Positions 1-6,094 of a stretch of 10,878 bases of DNA are shown piece after piece. The DNA comes from RGIG3102 sp964507095. GTDB lineage: Bacteria; Bacillota; Clostridia; Oscillospirales; Ruminococcaceae. A program made the position numbers and the translations under genes. The notes under the pieces are model-generated. The model saw only the letters and a program-made list of their open reading frames with translations, was not told where the DNA came from and did no database searches. Position 1 is the first letter of the stretch, and each line of letters begins with the position of its first letter. Location of the stretch: the NCBI GenBank assembly GCA_964507095.1, contig CAZDOS010000054.1:1-10878 (forward strand). Reading direction: 5' to 3'.

Positions 1-140
1 GCACACAGCCTGTGCATAATTTCCTCGGCAATCCTTCTTCTACACGAGCAAGCCTTGCGATGTATAACGAAGAGTCTGATGTTCTCAAATTCATAGAATC
101 ACTTAAGACACTGAGAGCGAGGATGGGCTATGCGGATTGA
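1..140 (+). CDS. sufS: Cysteine desulfurase SufS, C-terminal end (partial)
   Basis: Only the last 45 codons are present; the first complete codon is at position 3 and the TGA is at 138-140. SufS is a PLP enzyme that takes sulfur from cysteine, as a persulfide on a catalytic Cys, and passes it to SufU for Fe-S cluster assembly in the cytosol. The visible tail reads TQPVHNFLG, then STRASLAMYNEESDV and a final helix. This matches the end of the SufS family, where the segment just after the catalytic Cys carries a 'QP' and is followed by an '(V/T)RAS...YN(T/E)E(E/S)D' block. The catalytic Cys should lie just upstream, outside the window. The gene overlaps sufU by 11 nt, which supports the assignment, since sufS-sufU pairs are standard in Bacillota. 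The PLP lysine and the rest of the enzyme cannot be assessed. Confidence 0.85.
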   Translation, partial: TQPVHNFLGNPSSTRASLAMYNEESDVLKFIESLKTLRARMGYAD

Positions 141-552
141 TGCTTTCTATAACGAAGTCCTGCTTGATCACAACAGGTATCCGATGCACAAGAGGCATAT
201 GGCCACCTGTACATGCTCAAGAGAGGGCATAAACCCGTCCTGCGGTGATGACATAGTTCTGAGCCTCGACCTTAAGGACGGCATCATAAACGATGCGGCC
301 TTTGACGGGAGCGGATGCGCGATTTCGCAGGCTTCCTGCGACATAATGCTCGACCTGGTGATCGGCAAAAGCAAGACGGAAGCGCTGGAACTGTATGATC
401 TGTTCATGAAGATGATAAGGGAAGGCGTTAATGGCCGGGAAGAAGAGAAACTGGAAGAGGCGACTGCACTGAAGGACATCTCTCACATGCCTGCCAGAGT
501 AAAATGCCGGGTCCTGGGCTGGAACACTCTTGCTGAATTATTGAATGAGTAA
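130..552 (+). CDS. sufU: Fe-S cluster assembly sulfur-transfer protein SufU
   Basis: SufU is a small zinc protein that accepts the persulfide sulfur from SufS and relays it to the SufBCD scaffold. The 140-residue product has the expected family length. The N-terminus (MRIDAFYNEVLLDHNRYP) fits the 'LY..V..DH...P' opening of IscU/SufU proteins. Zinc ligands are visible: Cys38 and Asp40 in NPSCGDD, Cys63 in GSGCAIS, and Cys126 in RVKCRVLGW. The roughly 20-residue stretch between the second and third Cys that distinguishes SufU from IscU is present (about 85-115). Two extra cysteines, Cys27 and Cys29, form a CTC near the N-terminus, and Cys70 follows the second ligand; I cannot assign them a role. 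The ATG at 130 lies inside the end of sufS, so translation is probably coupled. A hairpin follows four bases after the stop. Confidence 0.93.
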   Translation: MRIDAFYNEVLLDHNRYPMHKRHMATCTCSREGINPSCGDDIVLSLDLKDGIINDAAFDGSGCAISQASCDIMLDLVIGKSKTEALELYDLFMKMIREGVNGREEEKLEEATALKDISHMPARVKCRVLGWNTLAELLNE

Positions 553-555
553 TGT

Positions 556-587
556 TTTGGGAGACCGCAAGGCCTCCCAAATCTTTG
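556..587 (+). terminator. Terminator-like hairpin after sufU
   Basis: TTTGGGAG (556-563) pairs with CTCCCAAA (574-581) over 8 bp. After one A/C mismatch, CC pairs with GG, closed by a GCAA tetraloop (567-570), which is a stable GNRA type. The tail TCTTTG is only moderately U-rich. It probably ends the suf operon. The tail merges with the -35 region of the next promoter. Confidence 0.7.
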
Positions 588-613
588 CCTTGAAGGCGCG
601 GCTATGGTAGAAT
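585..613 (+). promoter_or_regulatory. Predicted sigma-A promoter of the phosphoesterase gene
   Basis: The -35 is TTGCCT (585-590, 4/6), followed by a 17-bp spacer ending in TGG and a -10 TAGAAT (608-613, 5/6). TG at 605-606 makes it an extended -10 element. It begins inside the tail of the preceding terminator hairpin and lies about 30 bp upstream of the gene's start. Confidence 0.6.
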
Positions 614-630
614 ATATGCATCAAATCTTC

Positions 631-644
631 GGAGGATGCTGTTG
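631..644 (+). promoter_or_regulatory. RBS that selects a TTG start
   Basis: GGAGG at 631-635 is followed by ATG (636), CTG (639) and TTG (642) in one frame. Only the TTG has near-optimal spacing of 6 nt. The ATG touches the Shine-Dalgarno sequence and is unlikely to be used. Confidence 0.65.
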
Positions 645-1328
645 TCGGTATATGTTATACGGGATCCGCACCTGTCAATGGGGACTGAGAAGCCCATGGA
701 CGTCTTTGAAGGGTGGACGGATTATACGGAGAGACTTAAGAAGAACTGGATAAGGCTCGTCAAGGACACTGACACTGTCGTCCTTCCGGGCGACATATCG
801 TGGGGAATGACTCTCAGTGAGGCATTGCCTGATTTTCAGTTCATAAACAGCCTCCCGGGAAGAAAGATCATATCAAAGGGCAACCATGACCTGTGGTGGC
901 CCACCATGAAAAAGCTGGAGGAATTCAAGGCACGGAACGGGCTTGAAACCATTTCATTCCTCTTCAACAACAGCTACGAGGTCGAGGATTTCATAATCTG
1001 CGGAACAAGAGGCTGGAATTTCGAGAACGGTTCTCCGGACGACGAGAAGATAATCCTCAGAGAAGCGGGAAGGCTCAGGGCGTCCCTTCGGTATCAGGAG
1101 AGCGACAAGGAAAAGATAGTGTTCCTGCATTATCCGCCGATATACCAGAACATGACCTCTGAAAAGATCATTGATGTAATGAAGGAGTTCGGAGTCAGAA
1201 GATGCTATTACGGACATCTTCACGGAAAGACGATCAACTATGCCTTCAACGGTGAACGCGACGGAATAAAATACAGGCTCATTTCCGCTGACAACCTTGA
1301 ATTTTGCCCATATATAATTGATTATTGA
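642..1328 (+). CDS. Calcineurin-like metallophosphoesterase
   Basis: This is a predicted dinuclear-metal phosphohydrolase, resembling the small bacterial proteins of the COG1768 type ('predicted phosphohydrolase'); its substrate is unknown. Metal-site motifs appear in order, numbered from the TTG start: D8-x-H10 (RDPHLS), GDIS with D51, GNHD with N81 and H82, H163 in FLHYPP, and GHLH with H192 and H194. At about 228 residues it is full length. Start choice: an ATG at 636 directly abuts GGAGG (631-635) with no spacing, so a ribosome could hardly use it. The TTG at 642 is 6 nt from that GGAGG and gives MSVYVIRDPHLS, the usual short N-terminus of the family. The residue between the Asp and His is Pro where a hydrophobic residue is typical, but both ligands remain. 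It has its own promoter and a terminator upstream, so it looks monocistronic. No neighbour suggests a substrate. Confidence 0.85.
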   Translation: MSVYVIRDPHLSMGTEKPMDVFEGWTDYTERLKKNWIRLVKDTDTVVLPGDISWGMTLSEALPDFQFINSLPGRKIISKGNHDLWWPTMKKLEEFKARNGLETISFLFNNSYEVEDFIICGTRGWNFENGSPDDEKIILREAGRLRASLRYQESDKEKIVFLHYPPIYQNMTSEKIIDVMKEFGVRRCYYGHLHGKTINYAFNGERDGIKYRLISADNLEFCPYIIDY

Positions 1329-1346
1329 ATATGGTCGTGGTATAAT
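1318..1346 (+). promoter_or_regulatory. Strong predicted promoter of tig
   Basis: The -35 is TTGATT (1318-1323), followed by a 17-bp spacer and a perfect TATAAT (1341-1346) preceded by TGG, so the element has an extended -10. The -35 sits inside the last codons of the upstream phosphoesterase gene (stop 1326-1328). The expected start near 1353 leaves a leader of about 54 nt before the tig ATG, with AAGGAG at 1390-1395. No CIRCE or CtsR-type repeat is visible, so housekeeping expression is likely. Confidence 0.75.
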
Positions 1347-1406
1347 TAATCGCTCATGGTAGCTTAATAAAAAAATATTGATATAGATTAAGGAGTCATT
1401 TTCAAG

Positions 1407-2714
1407 ATGGAATTATTGAGAAATGAAAAAGTCGCAGTTAACACTGTTGAAATAGAGTTCAAGATAACTGCAGAAGAGTTCGGCGATGCCATCACAAAGG
1501 CATTCAGACGGGGAAGCAAGGAGATCACGGTCCCTGGTTTCAGAAAGGGCAAGGCCCCAAGAAGCGTTATCGAGAAGATGTACGGCGCAGAGATCTTCTA
1601 TGAGGATGCACTTAACGAAGTCCTTCCTCAGGCATATGAAGATGCGGTAAAGGAATCCGGAGCAGTCGTAGTGTCTCAGCCTGAACTCGATGTAGTTTCC
1701 ATGTCAAAGGAAGATGGCGTAGTTGTAAAGGCAACACTCACTGTTTACCCGGAGATAACTCTTGGCGAGTACAAGGGACTCAAGGCAGAGAGAAGACCGA
1801 TAGAGGTTTCAGAGGAAGTCATCGCCGCTGAGCTTGCACAGCTTCAGGACAGGAACGCCAGATTCGTAAGCACTGACGACCGTCCTGCACAGATGGGCGA
1901 CACCACGAACATAGATTTCGAAGGCTTCATGGACGGAGTCGCATTCGAAGGCGGCAAGGGCGAAGGCTATGATATAGAGCTCGGAAGCGGAATGTTCATT
2001 CCTGGCTTCGAGGATCAGATCGTCGGCCACAATGTCGGAGACGAATTCGACGTCAACGTTACATTCCCTGAGGGATATCAGGCTGAAGAGCTCCGGGGCA
2101 AGCCGGCAGTATTCAAGACAAAGCTCAATGAGATCAAGGTAAAGGAAGTCCCTGAACTTGATGACGAGTTCGCCAAGGATGTAAGCGAGTTCGATACACT
2201 CAAGGAACTTGAGGAAGACATCAGAGCAAAGAAGATCCGGGAAGCAAAGGATGCCGCAGAGCTTCAGGTCGAAAATGACCTTGTCGACCAGATTGTCAAC
2301 GGCATGGCTGCTGAGATACCTGAAAGCATGTATGACGTAAGAGCAGAAGAGATGGTCAGTGACTATGACGCAAGACTGCAGCAGCAGGGTCTTTCACTTG
2401 AGACATATCTCGGATTCATCAACATGACAAGGGATGAGTTCAAGAAGTCATTCCTTGAGCAGGCTGAAAAGCAGGTCAAGATCCGTCTCGCACTCGAGAA
2501 GGTCGCCGAGCTTGAGAACATCGCAGCAACGGACGAGGAGTTCGAGGCCGAGGTGCTCAGGATCGCTACAACCTACAACTATCCTATGGACAAGCTCAAG
2601 ACTGACGATATCGCTCCTGAGATCAGAAAGGACCTGGCCATTCAGAAGGCCATCGACTTCATCAAGGAGAACGCCGAGATCACAGATGCCCCACGGGCAG
2701 CACCTGCTGAGTAA
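1407..2714 (+). CDS. tig: Trigger factor, ribosome-associated chaperone
   Basis: Trigger factor docks at the ribosome exit tunnel and shields nascent chains; it also has peptidyl-prolyl isomerase activity. The 435-residue length is typical. The N-terminal ribosome-binding domain (about 1-115) carries the docking signature GFRKGKAPRSVIEK, with GFRK at 44-47. An FKBP-type PPIase domain follows at about 160-250 (GDTTNIDFEGFMDG, GSGMFIPGFEDQIVG, VTFPEGY). The helical C-terminal chaperone domain fills about 255-425 and ends in an Ala/Pro-rich tail. The start is supported by AAGGAG 11 nt upstream and by the normal family N-terminus. It lies upstream of clpP-clpX, the same order as in many bacteria, which couples folding and degradation functions. 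A hairpin and a second promoter separate it from clpP. Confidence 0.97.
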   Translation: MELLRNEKVAVNTVEIEFKITAEEFGDAITKAFRRGSKEITVPGFRKGKAPRSVIEKMYGAEIFYEDALNEVLPQAYEDAVKESGAVVVSQPELDVVSMSKEDGVVVKATLTVYPEITLGEYKGLKAERRPIEVSEEVIAAELAQLQDRNARFVSTDDRPAQMGDTTNIDFEGFMDGVAFEGGKGEGYDIELGSGMFIPGFEDQIVGHNVGDEFDVNVTFPEGYQAEELRGKPAVFKTKLNEIKVKEVPELDDEFAKDVSEFDTLKELEEDIRAKKIREAKDAAELQVENDLVDQIVNGMAAEIPESMYDVRAEEMVSDYDARLQQQGLSLETYLGFINMTRDEFKKSFLEQAEKQVKIRLALEKVAELENIAATDEEFEAEVLRIATTYNYPMDKLKTDDIAPEIRKDLAIQKAIDFIKENAEITDAPRAAPAE

Positions 2715-2727
2715 CATATGCTGAATA

Positions 2728-2763
2728 TGATGGCACAGCCTTGCAGGTTGTGCCATTGCACAA
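2728..2763 (+). terminator. Hairpin, possibly switchable, between tig and clpP
   Basis: A long stem pairs 2730-2741 with 2745-2756: ATGGCACA with TGTGCCAT, then a G-T wobble and three more pairs, with a TGC loop. There is no U-run after it (TGCACAATATT), so it is a poor intrinsic terminator; it may instead act as a 3'-end protector or attenuator. A second hairpin, TTGTGC (2748-2753) with GCACAA (2758-2763) and a CATT loop, reuses the 3' arm and cannot coexist with the first. Confidence 0.5.
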
Positions 2764-2779
2764 TATTAACATACTTATA

Positions 2780-2788
2780 TGGTATGAT
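2780..2788 (+). promoter_or_regulatory. Predicted extended -10 promoter of clpP
   Basis: TGG followed by TATGAT (2783-2788, 5/6) gives an extended -10. There is no good -35 at 16-18 bp upstream (ACAATA at 2760-2765), so recognition would rest on the TG element. The start would fall near 2795, about 30 nt before the ATG, with AGGAG at 2811-2815. CtsR-like GGTCAAA repeats are absent. Confidence 0.5.
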
Positions 2789-2823
2789 TCATTAGTGGAA
2801 AAAAACAGAGAGGAGATACTATT

Positions 2824-3405
2824 ATGGCACTTGTTCCTGTAGTAGTCGAACAGACAAACAGAGGAGAAAGATCCTACGATATTTTCTCAAGATTATTGAA
2901 TGACAGGATCATCATCCTTTCAGACGAGGTAAATGACGTAACGGCAAGTCTTGTCGTCGCTCAGCTGCTTTATCTTGAAGGACGGGATCCGGATAAGGAT
3001 ATCAACCTGTACATCAACAGCCCGGGCGGATCGGTGACTGCCGGTATGGCTATCTATGATACGATGCAGTACGTAAAGTGCGACGTGTCCACCACATGCA
3101 TAGGAATGGCTGCTTCAATGGGCGCGTTCCTTCTTGCACGGGGACGGAAGGGAAAGAGATACTCACTTCCTAACAGTGAGATCATGATCCACCAGCCTTC
3201 AGGCGGAATGCAGGGCCAGGCTACTGACATGCGGATCCAGGCAAAGAGGATGCGGATCACCAAGGAGAAGCTTAACAGGATCCTTGCAGAGCGCACCGGC
3301 CAGCCTTATGAGAAGGTATGTGAGGACACTGAGAGAGATAACTTCATGTCAGCCGAAGAGGCCTGCGCATACGGTCTTATAGACAAGGTAATCGAACACA
3401 GATAA
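2824..3405 (+). CDS. clpP: ATP-dependent Clp protease proteolytic subunit ClpP
   Basis: ClpP forms the tetradecameric serine protease chamber that degrades proteins unfolded and fed in by ClpX or ClpA/C. The catalytic triad is complete and in the usual positions: Ser98 in GMAASMGA, His123 in MIHQPSGG and Asp172 in RDNFMSA. The 193-residue length is normal. The N-terminus MALVPVVVEQTNRGERSYDI contains the usual ERSYDI(F/Y)SRLL motif, with the short propeptide removed in mature ClpP. Further family blocks are YINSPGGSVTAGMAIYDTMQ and the C-terminal LIDKVIEHR. The start has AGGAG 8 nt upstream. clpX begins 13 nt after its stop, so the two subunits are co-transcribed. Confidence 0.98.
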   Translation: MALVPVVVEQTNRGERSYDIFSRLLNDRIIILSDEVNDVTASLVVAQLLYLEGRDPDKDINLYINSPGGSVTAGMAIYDTMQYVKCDVSTTCIGMAASMGAFLLARGRKGKRYSLPNSEIMIHQPSGGMQGQATDMRIQAKRMRITKEKLNRILAERTGQPYEKVCEDTERDNFMSAEEACAYGLIDKVIEHR

Positions 3406-3418
3406 GTTTTGAGGTAAT

Positions 3419-4711
3419 ATGGCAACAAAAGACAGAAAGGTCGTCACCTGTTCCTTCTGCGGGAAGACTTCCGAAGAGGTGGAGAGGATAATAATCGGCC
3501 CCGGCGTGAATATATGCAACGAGTGCGTATATGCATGCCTAGACCTTTTGGACGATGAGGGCTTCATGGATGTTGACTCCAAGAGCAGCAGAAAGAAGTC
3601 ATCCAAACGCAAAGAAAAGGAAAACGGCATAACGATAATGTCCCCGGTCCAGATAAAGGCCGGACTTGACAAGTACGTTATCGGCCAGGAGGATGCAAAG
3701 ATCACCCTGAGCGTCGCCGTTTACAATCATTATAAGAGGATCCTGTCGAACCGGTCGCTCGATGACGTTGAGCTTCAGAAGAGCAATATCCTTCTTCTCG
3801 GACCTTCCGGAACGGGAAAGACTCTTCTGGCGCAGACTCTTGCAAAGATGCTCAACGTGCCTTTTGCAATAGCTGATGCTACGACCCTTACGGAAGCAGG
3901 ATATGTCGGTGAGGATGTGGAAAACATCCTTCTCAGACTCCTCCAGGCTGCCGACTTCGACATAGAGAGAGCCCAGAATGGCATCATCTATGTGGACGAG
4001 ATCGATAAGATAACAAGAAAGAGCGAGAACCCTTCGACCACCAGAGACGTTGGCGGCGAGGGCGTTCAGCAGGCTCTTCTGAAGATACTTGAAGGCACTG
4101 TGGCAAGCGTTCCTCCACAGGGCGGAAGAAAACATCCTTACCAGGAATTCATACAGATCAACACCAAGGACATCCTGTTCATCTGCGGCGGAGCCTTTGA
4201 CGGCTTGGAAAAGCACATTGCGAAGCGCACGGAGGAGAACGGAGTGCTCGGTTTCGGAGGCACGGTAAAGCCGAAGAATCGGCCGGTCGGAGCTGAGATA
4301 CTCAAGAAGATCGAGCCGGATGATCTGATCCATTTCGGACTCATTCCGGAGCTCATAGGCAGACTTCCGGTAATATCAGTGCTGTCGGATCTGGACAAGG
4401 ATGCTCTTATCAGGATAATGAAGGAACCAAAGAACTCCCTGATTAAGCAGTACACGGCATTGTTCGAACTGGACAATGTTGAGCTTGAACTGACAGACGG
4501 GGCTCTTGATCTGATAGCAGAAAAGGCTATCAAGAGAAAGAGCGGAGCAAGGGCACTCAGGTCCATTTTTGAGGAGACCCTCATGGACCGGATGTTCACC
4601 GTTCCGGACGATAACACGATAACAAAGGTCATCGTCGATGAAGAGACAGTCAGTACAGGCAAGGCAAAATATGAGCACGGCAATGCTCATAAGATGTACC
4701 AGGACAACTGA
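3419..4711 (+). CDS. clpX: ATP-dependent Clp protease ATPase subunit ClpX
   Basis: ClpX is the hexameric AAA+ unfoldase that recognises tagged substrates and threads them into ClpP. The N-terminal zinc-binding domain has four cysteines, C11-x2-C14-x18-C33-x2-C36. A short Lys/Ser-rich linker (about 53-70) leads to the AAA+ domain. Walker A is GPSGTGKT at 128-135; Walker B is IIYVDEID with D193 and E194. The pore-loop segment GYVGEDVE and the RKH loop (GGRKHPYQEF) are both present. The ClpP-docking tripeptide appears as LGF in ENGVLGFGG, a member of the (I/L/V)GF loop class. Sensor 2 is GARALRS. At 430 residues it is full length. GAGGT lies only 3-4 nt before the ATG, a short spacing. The pairing with ClpP upstream and the hairpin downstream indicate that clpX ends a tig/clpP/clpX transcript. 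Confidence 0.98.
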   Translation: MATKDRKVVTCSFCGKTSEEVERIIIGPGVNICNECVYACLDLLDDEGFMDVDSKSSRKKSSKRKEKENGITIMSPVQIKAGLDKYVIGQEDAKITLSVAVYNHYKRILSNRSLDDVELQKSNILLLGPSGTGKTLLAQTLAKMLNVPFAIADATTLTEAGYVGEDVENILLRLLQAADFDIERAQNGIIYVDEIDKITRKSENPSTTRDVGGEGVQQALLKILEGTVASVPPQGGRKHPYQEFIQINTKDILFICGGAFDGLEKHIAKRTEENGVLGFGGTVKPKNRPVGAEILKKIEPDDLIHFGLIPELIGRLPVISVLSDLDKDALIRIMKEPKNSLIKQYTALFELDNVELELTDGALDLIAEKAIKRKSGARALRSIFEETLMDRMFTVPDDNTITKVIVDEETVSTGKAKYEHGNAHKMYQDN

Positions 4712-4737
4712 ACAGTAATCATTAACAGTTATTTGCA

Positions 4738-4785
4738 GGGCGTTTATCTATCCGATCACAGATTGGAGCATAAACGCCCGGTTTT
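4738..4785 (+). terminator. Large terminator-like hairpin between clpX and the sugar kinase
   Basis: GGGCGTTTAT (4738-4747) pairs perfectly with ATAAACGCCC (4770-4779). A small internal loop leads to a second stem, TCCGAT (4751-4756) with ATTGGA (4762-4767, one G-T), closed by CACAG. GG and then TTTT (4782-4785) follow. The stem is strong and the U-run short. It probably ends the clpX transcript, but it also sits 17 nt before the next start codon, leaving no room for a promoter after it. Confidence 0.75.
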
Positions 4786-4802
4786 CGCAAAGGTGAAGGG
4801 CA

Positions 4803-6029
4803 ATGAAGACAGATTTTGAACGGCTCTACGGAAACGATCCGAGACAGGCAGAAAGATACAATATGCTGATTGCCGGGTTCGGCGAGCATTTCGGAATGAA
4901 AGACCTGAGGTTTTTCTCTTCTCCTGCAAGAGCGGAGATCGGAGGAAACCATACTGACCATCAGCACGGAAGAGTGCTCGCTGCAGCAATAGACATAGAC
5001 ACGATTGCGGCAGTCTGCGAAAACGGAACCGACAAGGTCAGGGTACTTTCAAAAGGCTACGATGAGATGGAGATCGATCTCGGACGGCTTATGCCGGTCG
5101 ACAAGGACAAGGGCACTGCGACAGCCTTCGTAAGAGGCGTTATGGACGCACTGTCAATGAAAGGCTATGCCGTAAGAGGATTCGATGCATATGTCATGTC
5201 AGATGTTCCGGCAGGCTCTTCCATTTCAAGCTCTGCGGCCTTTGCCGTTCTTTTCGGTCAGATAGTGAGTTCATTATTCAATGATGATGCGATCGGCTAT
5301 GATGAGATCGCCATTGCGGCCAAATATGCCGAGAACGTTCATTTTGGAAAGCCCAGCGGACTTCTTGACCAGATGACCTGTTCTGCCGGAGGTTTCGTGT
5401 TCATCGATTTCAGGGACGAGGAAAGACCAGCGGTAGAGAGGATCGACACTTCGCTCGGAGAGAGAGGATATTCTCTGTGCATCCTCAAAACGGGAGGAAG
5501 CCATGCGAACCTGACAGGTGAGTACGCTTCGATCCCTGCAGAGATGAAGATGATCGCTGAAGTATTCGGCAAGGAATACCTCAGGGAAGTCAGTGAAGAG
5601 GCCTTCTACAAGGAGATAAAGGATTTAAGGGCAATCGCCGGAGACAGGGCTGTCATGAGAGCCATGCATTATTTCCGGGAGGATTCCAGAGCTGTTTCAG
5701 AAAAGAATCTGCTCAGGTCCGGAGATTTCGCAAGATTCCTTGAGCTGGTAAAGGAGTCTGGTGATTCATCCGAGATGCTGCTTCAGAATGTGTACGCCAC
5801 ATCTTCGCAGGACAGGAGCCTGGCTTTCGGAATCCGGTTTGCAAGACATCTGCTTTCAGGCAGAGGAGCATGCAGGGTGCAGGGAGGCGGCTTTGCCGGA
5901 ACTGCCGAGGCCTTTGTCCCGAACGACATGGTACTTGATTTCACCAGACAGTACGAAGAGGTCTTCGGAACGGGTACAGTCATTAAGGCGGACATAAGAA
6001 AGGTCGGCTGTACCGAAGTGGTCCTGTAA
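4803..6029 (+). CDS. galK: GHMP sugar kinase, galactokinase family (divergent)
   Basis: The product is an ATP-dependent sugar 1-kinase of the GHMP superfamily, best called galactokinase by overall motif order; the 408-residue length is near the family's usual value. The N-terminal signature is ARAEIGGNHTDHQHG with R43, N49, H50 and D52. Standard galactokinases read GR(V/T)NLIGEHTDY, so the sugar-contacting Glu is Asn here and the Tyr is His. The ATP-binding GHMP loop is AGSSISSSAA (137-146). The probable catalytic base is D189 in GLLDQ, and the third motif is GGGFAG (361-366). I recall similar GGNHTDHQ proteins annotated as galactokinase in gut Clostridia, so the variant is probably a lineage type rather than a mutation. 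AAGGTG 7 nt upstream supports the start. No galT, galE or transporter lies nearby. The exact substrate is uncertain. Confidence 0.8.
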   Translation: MKTDFERLYGNDPRQAERYNMLIAGFGEHFGMKDLRFFSSPARAEIGGNHTDHQHGRVLAAAIDIDTIAAVCENGTDKVRVLSKGYDEMEIDLGRLMPVDKDKGTATAFVRGVMDALSMKGYAVRGFDAYVMSDVPAGSSISSSAAFAVLFGQIVSSLFNDDAIGYDEIAIAAKYAENVHFGKPSGLLDQMTCSAGGFVFIDFRDEERPAVERIDTSLGERGYSLCILKTGGSHANLTGEYASIPAEMKMIAEVFGKEYLREVSEEAFYKEIKDLRAIAGDRAVMRAMHYFREDSRAVSEKNLLRSGDFARFLELVKESGDSSEMLLQNVYATSSQDRSLAFGIRFARHLLSGRGACRVQGGGFAGTAEAFVPNDMVLDFTRQYEEVFGTGTVIKADIRKVGCTEVVL

Positions 6030-6038
6030 GGACGATAA

Positions 6039-6066
6039 TTGATATACGATACATTAACTATAGATT
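6039..6066 (+). promoter_or_regulatory. Candidate promoter of the lon operon
   Basis: TTGATA (6039-6044, 5/6) is followed after 16 bp by TAGATT (6061-6066, 4/6). The -10 is mediocre. Three GATA tetramers at an exact 7-bp period (6034, 6041, 6048) cover the -35 region. A purine-rich AGGAGGAG (6075-6082) lies 12 nt before the lon ATG. Confidence 0.4.
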
Positions 6067-6094
6067 AGAGAAACAGGAGGAGAGTTATACAGAT

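Noticed and set aside
660..671. Phosphoesterase first motif reads RDPHLS rather than the usual DLHLS, suggesting an inactive enzyme
   Set aside because: The metal-binding Asp and His are both kept and all later motifs (GDIS, GNHD, GHLH) are intact, so loss of activity is not supported.
2434..2724. A + strand open frame rich in Ser/Arg overlapping the end of tig
   Set aside because: Low-complexity composition typical of an out-of-frame reading of tig; it is covered by the intact tig reading frame.
3599..4333. A 244-codon open frame on the minus strand opposite clpX
   Set aside because: It lies wholly inside clpX, whose motifs are complete. The product shows no recognisable domain, and there is no RBS or promoter for it.
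6021..6033. Small inverted repeat GTCC/GGAC over the galK-like stop codon as a terminator
   Set aside because: Only 4 bp of stem and no U-run; too weak to call.
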